Assembly: GCA_033239005.1 (NCBI GenBank)
Contig: BSQZ01000015.1
Location: 11,577,501 to 11,641,500 of the forward strand
Reading direction: 5' to 3'
Length of the DNA stretch: 64,000 nt
Source of the DNA: Lamellibrachia satsuma
Taxonomy: Eukaryota; Annelida; Polychaeta; Sabellida; Siboglinidae
In this document: piece after piece, positions 47,278 through 59,897 of the stretch
Numbering within the stretch: position 1 is the first letter of the stretch
Layout: the number at the start of each line of letters is the position of its first letter
The notes under the pieces: generated by a model
What the model was told of the DNA's origin: nothing
Databases searched by the model: none
What the model saw: the letters and a program-made list of their open reading frames with translations, nothing else
Made by a program: the position numbers and the translations under genes

Positions 47278-50200
47278 TAGAGCATCCATGAATGCTAGAG
47301 TTTTTGTTCACAGATTGAAATCCAGGAACTGCAGAAAGCCCTTGCTACATCCCAAGAGAGCTTTCCTGAAAGCAGGTCTATATGGCTGAAAGATCTTGCT
47401 TCAGTATTAAACTTGCGGCTGGAGAAAGTGACTATGATTGACCCTGTTTTTGAGGATGAAATACCAGGTTTGTGTGACCAGGATTTGTTTGTCTTTCCGT
47501 AATAATAATTACACTATGACAGGTGTATTATTATGCCTCGTGCTTGTGGATTACATGCATTTAAACAATACCACGGTCATATTACACGCGATTTCTCTGT
47601 ATTTGAACCCCTAATACACCAGAAAATGTTTTTATTTTATGTCACTTGACACCTTGTAATAAAGAATGGTGACACAACCCTGGGTGTTTATGTTTCTTAA
47701 AATTAACTTTGTTTTGCCAATATACACAATTTCAGTTGAGTTGCAATCTAATGCAACTGTTTACCATGGATATGAAATACAGACCTGCCTACCATTCCGG
47801 ATTGTCCGGAATGTTTACGGAAATACACCTCAAATTACGGTATTACGGCGAGGGATAAAAATATTACGGAATTTTAATTGGTCACGACGATCACTAATAA
47901 TTTCTGTTTTACCCGAATTTAGCTTCCATTGTATACAACAGGTGGCAGCATATATACTGCAGTGTGTTGTGACATGATTTTTCATTCGCTGTTGCTGTTC
48001 GTAATTTAACCAATTGAAAACAACATTACAATAAATTCGCATTCCGCGCTCAAACGGAAAGACGCGAACGCGACACGAACGGAAGGAGATAGAGACAAAA
48101 ATGGCGGAGATTGAATCGGTACCACCAGCCAAGAAAAAATGTGTGCTTCAAAAGTTTAAGAAAGAATACACACAGACATGGCCTCTACAGCAATCAAACT
48201 CAAAGAAGGGGGTCAGCTTTGTGCATGGCCAGATTTTAGAAATCGAATTTTCGATACCGCATGGTATGACTGTCCAACTAAGTCTAAGACTAACTCACTA
48301 TGTCTATGTCAGTGTTTTTAGTAGCGAGTTGATACGAAACTTTGCTGGGGTAGGCTAATATATACTAGAGTAGATTAGACGATGACTAGACAGCTAACAT
48401 TAGTGTATCGTAATGACATGGTCTTGGCTTATAAATTACGGTTACGGATGCGAAATTAGTAACGACTAACGTTAGCCTATTTTGTCATCAAAGTGGTTCC
48501 ATGCTAGTTATCACAGGTCTCTCTCTAAGACTAAGAAGACCAGGCCTGAAGTAGGCTGACAGCACTCTAATCAGACGGGTCTTGTGTTGACAAAACTAGA
48601 TGCCACAGAGTGCAATGTAAAGTTCTTTATTACAAATTTCACCTGTCGATTCTGAACTTATTTCAAAGGTAATTTAATATTAAAAAACACAAAATTATTG
48701 AGGTTCTTTCAGTTGCTTAAACTTCGACTTTAAAAGATAGTACAGCACAGTACAGCAGTTGTAGATTGGTTATAGATGCATTTACATTCAACACATTTAC
48801 ACTTCTGCACATTACCACCAATGCTGGTTATGAGTATCTGCATTACTGATCTGTTAACTGAATGCTTCCGAACACCTCTCGTGGTTTATTAATGATAATT
48901 CTGTTTTGGGGCAACCATCGCCATAGGAACAACCCAGTATTAAAGTATTACTGACAGTGGTGCCATTTTCCTGACAATACTTGACACGGTTTTGAACTAT
49001 TACTGGCAACAGGCCTATATTCCTGAAAATTAGTATGAAGACATAGCAGGATTACTGACCGGACATTTTTGGTGTAGGCAGGTCTGGAAATATTGTGTTA
49101 ACTGTTAAGATGTGACAGATATTTTGTGGATTTATGATTAGAAAAAAAATCGAGATTTGCTTAACATTTGTTGATTTACCACCAGTCACTGGCCTGAGTG
49201 TACTGCAGGCAACTGAACCTGAGCTCAAGAGGTATTTGTATGGTGTGATATCAGGACAGGGTTCAGTTCCACATGTGATCCACTAGAGATCCTTCATGCT
49301 CCCATGAGGGTGAACATACCTAAACTGATAAGTATCTTCAAAGTGCTTTTAAGCAGTATTTAAGATGTGTAAATCTAGAAGATATTCAAACTCTATCATC
49401 TTTACATGTTGGTTGTACCTACAAAGTGGCAGTGATTGTCTCCTGGTTTCCAACTACTATGGGTGTGTGATTTGGCTCTGTTCTCAGAGTATCCTGCCTG
49501 CCTGCTTCCCAGGAAGATGCGATCGCTGCTGCTGGGACAGTTGCGTGAATGTCCACAAGAGATGCTTGAGTTGTTTCTGGAGCACTGTGTACAGAGCATG
49601 ATCACCAGCATCAACAAAGGTAGTGTGGTCTTTGTGGCAACATTGTTTGCAAGTTGTGTTAGTTTGTTATAGTATGATGTATGTACAAATATTGCTCATC
49701 AGGTCTTGTGAAGCATGCCCAGTGGCAGTTTCTTTGTTAGCATGTCCTGTTTATCAAAGACATGTTGGAGAAAAACAGCAACTTTTCATATAAAAATTAA
49801 CAGATTAAGGAGCAGATACTAAGACTTCACACCAGTACCTCTATCAGCTGTTCCTAGCCCTATCTACTCAGTGCTGTTGCAGTACGTAGTCCTATCTACT
49901 CAGTGCTGTTGCGTAATCCTATCAACTCAGTGCTATCACAATACCTAGCCCAGAAGCCATGGCTGGCCAGTAAGTGAATCTCATTGCCTATTTCAATAAA
50001 CTAGCTAAGCATTTCCTATAAATATATTACTCCTGCATATTCATGCACTTGTAAAATATGTATATATTTTATGCAGATAATTATATATGTGCAATTCTCC
50101 ATGTATATTGGATTAGTGCAATTGACAAATCGTTTGGCTCTAAGAAGCCTAGGAAGAAACACATCAGAGAATATAAATGAATGTCTGGTAAAATTCAGGT

Positions 50201-53200
50201 TTTGTGGTTTCCGGTGATTTGATTTCACAACAACTGCATGATCTGCTTGTAGGTGGATCAACATTTGGGTACTGCATCTTCATTCAGCTTCTGTTCAGTT
50301 TGAAAGCAGGCTTGGCTTCAGACTGTCTATCAAAGGTACACTTCAAACAAATCCACTCGTGGGAACATTTGTTCAAAGAAACAATAATAATGTCTTGACT
50401 ACTCTGCGTCTCTGCTGTTCTACCAAACACAAATACTTCTTGACAATTGCACTGTGGCAAAAAAAGGGTAGCACGAGTGTTAAAAATACGTTTTGTTTTG
50501 AGTGCATTTTGTATGTTGAAGAACAATAGTAAGGTAGTACAAAGGTAATACAAATGGTGTCAGAAATAAATTACTAGATCCTTGTTTACTGTTGTTAGGA
50601 CACATGTCTTTACAAAAGTATGAGGGTAATTCTGCTATTTGTGGCATGATAATCTGCATGCGTACACCAAGATTGGAACTTCACAATGTTGCCATGTTGT
50701 CTACACAGGTATTATTATTATTCTGTGCTTTCCTTGGCAGTTGAGTGGAACAACCATCAACTCTCTCTTGGGGTTTGTATCAGTTGTGTTCATCACCAGT
50801 ATTTTGTTATTTCAGTACTTGGACATGCTGAGGAACAACCAGAAGCGTCCACTGCCCTGTCTGTCGATCATGTGGGCGCTTGGCCAGGCTGGCACACAGA
50901 ACCTAACCTGTGGTCTCAAAGGTGGGGCACTTTCTGTCATGTCACAAGATTTGCTCACGTTGGCAGCTTGTGAGATATACTATATTATTCTGTTGTCTAT
51001 GCTATGAAGTAGTTCGTGACTCTGTATGATGTCTCATATGTCCATCAGTTTCACCTGTTTGGGGCTGACATTTTGCTTGGGGACCCATGTGAATGGTTTG
51101 TACATTACACAATATTAAAAATTCCCTTTTGGGTTGGATATAGTGCAAATGTGGACATTTGCCATTTGTTTACATAACTCAGACCAATAAGAGTTCGTAA
51201 TTACATACCAATGCTGTACGTGTTTTCTACGATTGTTCCAAGTTATGTGATCTATGTCAAGCATCCACATAAGTTCCTTCACGAATGCTTCGTGAAATCA
51301 GAAGCTGTACATGATTTTTATTTTTGCAGCATGAAGTTGTCATTGGCATTACCTTACCAAAACGTGACTGGGTAGTGCAAAGAGTTATAAGCTGTTGTAG
51401 TGGCTAGCTTTTTTCCCATGCAACACTGGGCAACTTAGTTTGTTATATGATAAATTGCATCACAACACAAATGTGTGTGTGAAACAGATATGCACATGTG
51501 GTGCAATATACGTTTGTAATGTCACTAAGTAATGTAATTTTATTTCACAGTGTGGCAACAGTTAATGGTTCCTGTGCTCAATATCCGTGCTCTGTCTGCC
51601 TACGGTGCGCTGTACTTGGACAGTCTATTCAGGTAAGAAACATCTCTGCGCCTGCTTTCAATGGACATGTCAATTAAAGGTCCCTCCTCAGTAGTTTAGC
51701 CCTTCACAAATCAAATTCAGATTTGTAATGTGTGAATAGTTTAAATAACTTGCAGTCAGTTTAATAAAATATTGCTTTATTTTGTTAAGAAAATAGTGCA
51801 TTCTTTTGTTAATAAAATAGTGCATTATTTTGTTAATAAAATAATGCATTATTTTGTTAATAAAATAGTGCATACTTTTCTTAATAAAATAGTACATACT
51901 TTTCTTAATAAAGTAGTGCATTCTTTTGTTAATAAAATAGTGAAAAAAAGATAAAATAGTGCACACTTTTGTTAAAATCATCGAAACATGTTATAGTTGA
52001 TCATGAGATGGGATGATGTGCTAAACGGTGAATACCCTTATGCTATAGTTAATCATAGGATGGGGTGATGTGCTAAAGGGCAAATAGTCTTGTGCTATAG
52101 TTGATCATAGGATGGGGTGATGTGCTAAAGGGCAAATAGTCTTGTGCTATAGTTGATCATAGGATGGGGTGATGTGCTAAAGGGCAAATAGTCTTGTGCT
52201 ATAGTTGATCATAGGATGGGGTGATGTGCTAAAGGGCAAATAGTCTTGTGCTATAGTTGATCATAGGATGGGGTGATGTGCTAAAGGGCAAATAGTCTTG
52301 TGCTATAGTACACAGAACCAGACCTTTCACAAAATTTTGACTTGATCAGGTCAAAAACAATTTAATAGTTTGTCTAATTATTTCACCAAAACTGAATAAA
52401 AATTTATTCACAATTCCCAATGACTGACATATAGATTGAACAGCGCTATGTATTTCATGAGAGACAACCAGTGAGATGTGACCGCCCGCTGTCTGTGTTT
52501 CAGACGTCACCCTAACCTTGACAGTGCTTATGGGGTATTCACCTTTCACGACTTTTTCCCAATGTTGGATCTCATATTCTCCCAGAAGTCAAACGGTTTG
52601 CCCAGCATGCAGCTGAACATGCTTCAATCACTCTATCCCAAGCTCAAGGCAAGTACCAACAAATATGTTCTTAACGTTGCTACTATTGGATGCAAAATAA
52701 TTAATGAATGGCATTTAATTTTAAATCTGACATTTTTTGCTAAATTCATACGAATTTGTATCAAAAAGTGAGAACTATCTGCTAGTGTTACTAGTTATTG
52801 TGCTGTGTAGATCCGTCATAAAGTTTGATAAATCTTTTTCTTAATTTCACGTGTTTATTGAATCCTGCTCTTTTGTGTAGTTGATCTGTTTCGGCGATGA
52901 TCGACAAAACACCCTTCATAATTTCTTCCCATCGTTTCTGAACCGATGTCTGCCAAACTGTCCAAGCAAACTCCAGGCCGAGGTGAGGACTATCTAAGTG
53001 GACATAATGTAGCCAGTATCTTCTGATGTATAGTAAGAATTTACTGAAAAAATAAAGAAACAGTTTTCTACCAGATCAGAAGGTTTGCAATTTATGTGTC
53101 TGTAATGATCTTCTTGTAACTTGCTGGTTTGTTAAACTGTTGTTTTGAGTTAGTGGCTGTATTTGCAGAATGCTCATTTTCATTATAGAGATAGTTTTCG

Positions 53201-56200
53201 TTTTAGCATTACATATTGGAAATGAATCATTATCATTGTGATATCCAATAAATATTAAAAATAACAACTCATTCTTGCTGATTTCTCACAACTGCCTAAC
53301 ATGTATATTTGTAAAATAATGTTCTGATGTATAACACTTTTCAGACATGATTCCACAATATTTTTTTGAAGTATTGTTACACTTGCAAAAAATGTATGAG
53401 CACCTGCATTAGGTAAGTGATGATGCAGTAATGACATCTGTGGATTATTATTGGCACTCACCATTTACAAGGAATTTGACTTTTTGCTTATCATATATTA
53501 TTATCATTATAATTACTCTTTCTGTGTTTGCCAGCTGCTGGAATGTCTGGTTACGTGTCTCGCAGAAGACAAACAGAGCTTTAGTCGGTGGCGACAGATG
53601 TATACAAACCACATGGTACAGACAAGGTGGGTGTGCTTGAAAACTGCTCAACTTGCATTTCGCACACTTTGTATTTGGTTGTGAATGTTTTCTTTCTTCC
53701 TGGATCAATGAATGTTTTCTTTCTCCCTGGATCAAAGAATGTTTTCTTTCTCCCTGGATCAATGAATGTTTTCTTTCTTCCTGGATCAATGAATGTTTTC
53801 TTTCTTCCTGGATCAATGAATGTTTTCTTTCTCCCAGGATCAATGAATGTTTTCTTTCTTCCTGGATCAATGAATGTTTTCTTTCTCCCAGGATCAATGA
53901 ATGTTTTCTTTCTTCCTGGATCAATTAATGTTTTCTTTCTCCCTGGATCAATGAATGTTTTCTTTCTTCCTGGATCAATTAATGTTTTCTTTCTCCCTGG
54001 ATCAATGAATGTTTTCTTTCTTCCTGGATCAATTAATGTTTTCTTTCTCCCTGGATCAATGAATGTTTTCTTTCTTCCTGGATCAAAGAATGTTTTCTTT
54101 CTCCCTGGATCAATGAATGTTTTCTTTCTTCCTGGATCAAAGAATGTTTTCTTTCTTCCTGGATCAAAGAATGTTTTCTTTCTCCCTGGATCAATGAATG
54201 TTTTCTTTCTCCCTGGATCAATGAATGTTTTCTTTCTTCCTGGATCAATGAATGTTTTCTTTCTTCCTGGATCAATGAATGTTTTCTTTCTTCCTGGATC
54301 AATGAATGTTTTCTTTCTTCCTGGATCAATGAATGTTTTCTTTCTTCCTGGATCAATGAATGTTTTCTTTCTTCCTGGATCAATGAATGTTTTCTTTCTT
54401 CCTGGATTAATTAATGTTTTCTTTCTCCCTGGATCAATGAATGTTTTCTTTCTTCCTGGATCAATGAATGTTTTCTTTCTCCCTGGATCAATTAATGTTT
54501 TCTTTCTTCCTGGATCAATGAATGTTTTCTTTCTTCCTGGATTAATTAATGTTTTCTTTCTCCCTGGATCAATGAATGTTTTCTTTCTCCCTGGATCAAT
54601 GAATGTTTTCTTTCTTCCTAGATCAATTAATGTTTTCTTTCTCCCTGGATCAATGAATGTTTTCTTTCTTCCTGGATCAATGAATGTTTTCTTTCTCCCT
54701 GGATTAATGAATGTTTTCTTTCTTCCTGGATCAATGAATGTTTTCTTTCTCCCTGGATCAATGAATGTTTTCTTTCTTCCTGGATCAATGAATTTAATGA
54801 AAGAATGCGTTCTTTTAAAAAATTATTGAAAGAATTGACTTTTGTTGTTAGATGAAGTAACATGCGTAGTTGCAAAAGTGTGAGTAGCCTTGTGTTATAG
54901 TGTATATAACCAGACCACTTTTTCCCTTTTTTGCTGAATGTTAAAACAAATTTATGAGATGAGTGAAAAAATTTATTAATTTTTTTACATTTGTTTTCTT
55001 AAACGTTGCAGCAGCTGCATGGTTACTTGATTTTAATAACTTCATGAAAGTGTGTTTTGACTATATTAAGTGAACATTCTAATGACTTGATGCCAGATTG
55101 TATCTGTGTACAGTCTGCTGCTGGGTCACATCAGTCATGCGAGATTGTGTTTAAATTCAGTCTTCTGCTGGGACACATCGTGAGACACTGGGATGCTGTT
55201 GGCCATAGACTGAACAAACAACAACTTGCAGACCTGTTACAAGAGTTCAGCAACACCAATGCTGAGCTGGCATCTGGAGTGGGCAAGGATATCGATGGTT
55301 ACACTCACTGTGTTGAAGTATGCAAGGTTAATATGCCAAGTTTAAGTTTTTCATAGACATGCTGCTGTCAAGAAAATGGTAGTTTGTGCTGAAAGTAATG
55401 CTCTGCAGTACAGACATGTTTGTAATGCTCTGCAGTACAGACATGTTTGTAATGCTCTGCAGTACAGACATGTTTGTAATGCTCTGCAGTACAGACATGT
55501 TTGTAATGCTCTGCAGTACAGACATGTCTGTAATGCTCTGCAGTACAGACATGTCTGTAATGCTCTGCAGTACAGACATGTTTGTAATGCTCTGCAGTAC
55601 AGACATGTTTGTAATGCTCTGCAGTACAGACATGTTTGTAATGCTCTGCAATACAGACATGTTTGTAATGCTCTGCAGTACAGACATGTTTGTAATGCTC
55701 TGCAGTACAGACATGTTTGTAATGCTCTGCAGTACAGACATGTTTGCAGGTTACTGCTGAAATAAGAAAATAGCTACTTCATGCAGAAAATAAAGACACT
55801 GATTACAGAACTTATTACGTAGTGTTTTGTAAAATGATACTTTTGAGTAACTTAAAATATATGGCATAGAACAAAACACACGTCAATCATGATATTGAAG
55901 AGGGAATATATGCTTTCTTGTGGTCTAAAACAGCAGCCACATTTTCAAGTATAATGTAGTGATATTAATTACATGGTTACTAATCTGTATCTGACTTGTT
56001 ACAGCACATGATATTTACCTGATGACTTGTGTTGCAGGAGCTGGAGACTAAGTTGTCAATTGCAAGGTTTCCATGGGGACTGACAACTTTGATGATCACA
56101 TGTTTATTTGGTAGCATTATATACTTTGACATCTTCACACATGGCAGTTTTGAACGTAAGTGTAGAAACTTTTAGCTCTCTCTGTATAAGTCGTCAGACT

Positions 56201-58667
56201 TGGAACATGTTTTAATCACAATTTATTGTTGTCACTAGTCTAGGCTTAGACATTGTTATGCACACTCACACATACCTCAGTATTCTGAAAAACATTACTG
56301 TCATAGGTTTTACGACCTTCTAAAAGTGTTACACTAATTCTTTATAGTGTAAAGTTTAATACACGTCCCAAAGTTGGAATAGGTAACTGCAATGCTGATG
56401 TTTCATGACAGTGTGTGTACATTTCAGAATCCAAGACCCACTCGGTTCTCTCTGATACGGGTGCACTCGCACTTCTCCGACAAACATGGCGAAAGATTCT
56501 TGTCTACCTTGAGTTCACAGTGATGTAAGTATGTTGTCTAGCAGAGCTTGTGACAGAGCAATTACATACAGGTAAATGTAACCAGTGGGATAAAATGTAT
56601 ACATGATGGTTGTTCTGTTTTATATGATAACACACAGATAGTTTTTTGTTGACAGGGCATATTTTACTGTATAGAAAAATATAGTTGGACAGTCTCTTAT
56701 CAGTCCTGGTGTTGAAACATTGTGTTCCAGTTATGGTGATTCTTTCCATGTGCTGTTTACTTGTTCACACTGTCTTTGTGAATTCAGGTCTGATCGTGTT
56801 CAATTTCTGTGCCATGATTATACAATAAAGGTGCCATCTTGCTTGTTGTAGGTGGCTAATAAAATACGTGCCCATCTACTATGAGAAAGCTAGCGTCTTT
56901 GCTGCACCATACCTTGAGCTGTTGTGGCAGAAGTTGGTTCACCTTGGTGTGCTTGCCACCCAGCTGACAGAATCAACAAGGACATGGCTGTATGAGAAGG
57001 TGCCAGAACTGCTGCACTGGGTGAGCAACATCACCTTTCAATGGGCTTGGTCACTTATCAACAACTGTATGCAAATCAGCTTCAGAAGATCATTAAATAC
57101 CTTTGTTTAGCTTCCAGTAGCAAACGTTTTGCTTTCTATGGCTACATTGTGGTAACAAAAAGGCCTGCCAAGAGTATCTATATAATAATATATAAAATAC
57201 TTCTGTTGCACTAAAATCCTCGGCCTCAAGCTCGGCAGCGCACCAAAACAAAGGGGGTTAAGCAGTTCATAATGGATAACCAGTTCCAGTTGTAAACAGT
57301 TGGATTGGTATGCTGGGGAGCTATGGAGGATAAGCATATTTAAACTTGGGTTTTTAGTTTATGGCGAAATGTAGTTATATTTCCTACAGACTTAACACTA
57401 ACAGGGAGCGAGTTCCACAGAGTCAGTGCAGCAACTGAAAAAGCTCTAGTTCCGACATTTCTATTAACACTGGGAACAAAAAGTAGATTAGAATTAGATG
57501 ATCGAAGCTGTCTGGGTTGTAAATATGCTGGTTGCTTGGATGAAAGTGCTGATAATTTGTTGCGTATAAATCTGCCTTAGAAAAGTTTATATACTCTCGA
57601 GTGCAGTTTCGTTCTGTTGAAACAGGCTTCTGAAAACTAATGTAATCACTGAACAGTTTACATGTAGTGTAATCTCACAGGATGGTTTATGCTTTAGGAG
57701 TGTGTTCATGAAATGTGTTTTCATTTGCAGTTAGAGATAAATGTTCCCATCATGCTGAACATTTGTGGCTACTACCTTAACATACTGTGGGAGCTGCTTG
57801 TCTACCTTGCACAACAAGCCATGATTGGCATCAACGTCACCATTGCATGGCTTGAAGAAAACGTCTTTGTGTGAGTATATATACTGATCTTTAAGTGTAG
57901 GGCATGACTCAATTAATGCTGATCGTGATTTTATTATTAGGACCTGCTTTTATCCTTCCATTCTATCTTATTTTACAACCTAATAAAAATGTGTAGTTCA
58001 ATGTGTAGTTTGTCTTGTATATGTGTCACCTTGTCAGGCGTTAGTAGTTGCTGGTAACAGGTACTCAATGTTGTCTGTTGTTAGTGCTGTTGGGTCAGAG
58101 ACATCCCCTAAAGATTTACTATATTAACACATTTCCACTCAGCCGAGTATGTTTTGCAGATAACAAATCTAGCGGTAGTATCGACCATTATTTCTTCTGG
58201 GCTGTTTGACCGTGGGTAAGGTCATGTATGTTATCATGCAATTTTCGTGAATCACATTTGTAAACATTGATAGTTCCAAAACTGATGCGAATTTGTGTTC
58301 ATCATCTAACCTTCTTACATCTCTAAACCCCAAGCATATAACAAGTGATATTTGCATTTACTTGTGGCACTATGATGTACAAAATAACTACCAGTTTTAC
58401 AATGAAAATATGAACACTGCAGAAAATATCATGTCCTATTAAAGTTGTATTGTATATAGATAGGTACCAGATATTTGTGTTCTTGTATTAGCAATTGTTT
58501 ACAACTCTGTACCGAGTGACTACCAATAATATATATACCTTTGTTTCAGTGGTTCAATGTCGCTGGAGAACATTCAAAAGTTTGTCGTGTCGGTTCTGAT
58601 GTCCCTTCGGGTGTATGTCATACAGTTCTTTGAGTGGTGCAAACATGCTGCGTCCAGCAAGAGCTAA
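39529..58667 (+). CDS. TMEM214: Transmembrane protein 214 (ER membrane protein)
   Basis: Sixteen exons reconstructed: 39529-39649, 43542-43753, 47314-47467, 49488-49619, 50253-50335, 50816-50921, 51551-51632, 52504-52648, 52881-52982, 53535-53626, 55161-55326, 56038-56155, 56428-56524, 56852-57020, 57731-57870, 58550-58667. All phases agree and give 678 residues plus stop (human about 689). Family hallmarks are the N-terminal HWEVVGK, IWLKDLASVLN near residue 135, PCLSIMWALGQAG near 248, HPNLDSAYGVFTFHDFFPML near 299 and LHNFFPSFLNRCLP near 354. A hydrophobic segment at about 478-498 and another at about 600-626 fit the two C-terminal membrane helices. Human TMEM214 is an ER protein linked to stress-induced apoptosis through caspase-4 recruitment. 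Introns after 43753 and 52648 have GC donors (AAG|GCAAGT). AATAAA at 58773 follows the stop. Introns carry LINE fragments, a TIR element and many minisatellites. Confidence 0.96.
39905..40960 (+). mobile_element. LINE reverse transcriptase pseudogene in TMEM214 intron 1
   Basis: Plus-strand RT text with stops and shifts: EHGLLVPIWKGKGDIHDPGT, YRGIALLSQALKLMERILDA, FVNLKKAFDTVPREL, then ALSPLLFIMV and the catalytic ILYADDLAVVAD (YADD) near 40475. The C-terminal text is MNLEKTEVMW..., FVYLGDTVCEDGGS and RRVQAGAAAWR. A GGATTTACAGAAAACATTGC phrase is duplicated in tandem at 40514-40560. Confidence 0.85.
40961..43541. other. Rest of TMEM214 intron 1; GGCCC-rich transposon-like borders
   Basis: Two zones rich in GGCCC/AAGCCC words (41260-41340 and 42560-42680) enclose AT-rich sequence. 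They may be ends of a decayed DNA transposon, but I could not pair inverted ends. Nothing else is recognised. Confidence 0.35.
45560..45820 (+). mobile_element. LINE ORF2 C-terminal scrap in TMEM214 intron 2
   Basis: The plus-strand frame reads RGHYLVPFCRTNVYRHSFFP, then AGIRL, a stop, and TSPTLNTFKGGLDT, the typical end of CR1/Jockey-type ORF2. Confidence 0.65.
47225..47275. repeat. (TA)n microsatellite
   Basis: About 25 TA units, 38 bp upstream of TMEM214 exon 3, within the acceptor region. Confidence 0.95.
47780..49086 (+). mobile_element. TIR DNA transposon with degenerate BED/zinc-finger ORF start, TMEM214 intron 3
   Basis: The left end CAGACCTGCCTACCATTCCG and the reverse-complemented right end CAGACCTGCCTACACCAAAA share 13 terminal bases, then both contain TGTCCGG. 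GAAATA flanks both ends (47774-47779 and 49087-49092), suggesting a 6-bp target duplication. A plus-strand frame from 48101 (MAEIESVPPAKKKCVLQKFK, then KEYTQTWP and FSIPHG) resembles the N-terminus of BED-finger transposase-derived proteins, but the finger cysteines are frame-damaged. Superfamily undecided (hAT- or IS3EU-like). Confidence 0.65.
49845..49945. repeat. Short tandem repeat, ~3 diverged copies
   Basis: CCTATCTACTCAGTGCTGTT repeats three times with a ~40-bp step in TMEM214 intron 4. Confidence 0.7.
51772..51975. repeat. 24-bp minisatellite, ~8 copies, TMEM214 intron 7
   Basis: Unit TTTTGTTAATAAAATAGTGC plus ATTC, with CTTAAT and CATACT variants. It starts about 140 bp after the exon-7 donor. 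Confidence 0.9.
51987..52313. repeat. 52-bp minisatellite, ~6 copies, TMEM214 intron 7
   Basis: The unit contains GATCATAGGATGGGGTGATG, TGCTAAAGGGCAAATAGTC and TTGTGCTATAGTT. The last copies are near identical and the first is diverged. It follows the 24-bp array almost directly. Confidence 0.92.
53682..54793. repeat. 27-bp minisatellite, ~41 copies, TMEM214 intron 10
   Basis: Unit AATGTTTTCTTTCTTCCTGG plus ATCAATG. Main variants are CTTC/CTCC, ATG/AAG/ATT and GGATTA. It starts 56 bp after the exon-10 donor (53626). The plus strand is pyrimidine-rich. The period gives an uninterrupted 9-residue repeat frame (NVFFLPGSM) that is not a gene. Confidence 0.97.
55396..55746. repeat. 27-bp minisatellite, 13 copies, TMEM214 intron 11
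   Basis: Unit TAATGCTCTGCAGTACAGAC plus ATGTTTG, almost uniform. It starts 70 bp after the exon-11 donor (55326). Confidence 0.97.
57200..57620 (-). mobile_element. LINE 3' end (CR1/L2-like) in TMEM214 intron 14
   Basis: Minus-strand translation from about 57590: RQLRSSNSNLLFVPSVNRNV, GTRAFSVAALTLWNSLPVSV and FRHKLKTQV, then a stop. This is the standard C-terminus of L2/CR1-type ORF2, followed by a non-coding tail. Confidence 0.75.
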
Positions 58668-58772
58668 CTACCAACCGTGGAGCATCAAACCACACGAGAG
58701 CTGCTGTCTTGTGATCCAATTACAACAACATAATGAACAAACGAACAAATAGATGTTCAGCATGTAGTGTTA

Positions 58773-58778
58773 GAATAA
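58773..58778 (+). terminator. Polyadenylation signal of TMEM214
   Basis: AATAAA 106 bp after the TAA stop at 58665-58667. It is the first canonical signal downstream. Confidence 0.6.
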
Positions 58779-58789
58779 ATTCCTTGTCA

Positions 58790-59795
58790 ATTTGTTCCTC
58801 CACATTCCTTGTTATTAAGAAATGCTGCGTTTGTCTGCGTTTGTGTATCATTTTAAAACATTTGACAATTTTGGACATATGATTGCTCCACGTTGATCAA
58901 TTTTATGTTGCATATAGAACTAAATACGAAAGTTGACAAAGTTGTATGCCCTATTGCCACTATGCTTGCTCTGTTCCACCAACTTGTCAGTGATGTGATT
59001 ATGCTAATACATTCCCTTCCCACTAATACATTATTCAGTAATACAATAACAAATGTTAGCAATTCCCAAGGTAACCAATACTTGATTTATGGGGTTCTTT
59101 GTTTCTCGACATGTCGCCAACATTTTTAATGCATTTATGACACATGTAATAGGTATACAGTTAATTTATTAATGTTCATTGTTGAAATGTTGTTCGTCAC
59201 TATCAACAAAAGGTGCTATTTAAACCACTGAACTGCCTTCAGTTCCAGTATACGGCTGGAATAAAATTGTTTAGATGCATGTGCCATATCAGTGATACCT
59301 TCTCACATTCTCCCAAGGTGCCAAGTGTGTTGTGTGATTGCTACTGGTTGCAATGCTTATGCCTGCCAGAGCATGTTTTTACAGGCAGTAATGGGTCATT
59401 GCAACTAAAGTTGGTAGAAAAATAATAATAAATACATACTACTTGCATCCACCAGCACCAGAGCATTTATTGTGGTTGAGGGTGTATGTGCTGATATTTG
59501 TGGAAATAAAGACATCAAGAACCCTACTTTGAATGTTATTGGGAGTTTGTTAACCTAAGGCCAAATAAAATGTGTTATAATACAACACAGCAGACTCTTG
59601 GTCTATGGAACATCTGCTTAAAAGGAACAACTCAGAAATCTCAGTTCTGGTCTGTGCTTTTGTGTGTACCCAATGGATATAAGGAAGAACGTATATATGG
59701 AACAGTTTGACCAAGTGACAACTTGTTCCTCATAGAGTCCACCATATGTTCACATATCTTATAATGTATTATGTGTAGTAAAAAATATGCTTAAA
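58790..59795. other. Intergenic region between convergent TMEM214 and TATDN1
   Basis: About 1 kb, AT-rich, with no open frame of recognisable homology and no repeat structure noted. Confidence 0.5.
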
Positions 59796-59801
59796 TTTAT
59801 T
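59796..59801 (-). terminator. Polyadenylation signal of TATDN1
   Basis: TTTATT on the plus strand, AATAAA on the minus strand, about 97 bp after the TATDN1 stop. Confidence 0.55.
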
Positions 59802-59897
59802 GGAAGCGCAATGTAATATGTCTTGAATAGTCCTGTCCTGCAGCTGTGTTGGTGAAGCTGCCATCAACGTCAATGATGACCATCTACAGTAGCAGGT

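Noticed and set aside
53588..54829. 413-codon frame of a 9-residue repeat (NVFFLPGSM)
   Set aside because: It is a by-product of a 27-bp minisatellite in a TMEM214 intron; the opposite strand is equally open and there is no start context or conserved flank.
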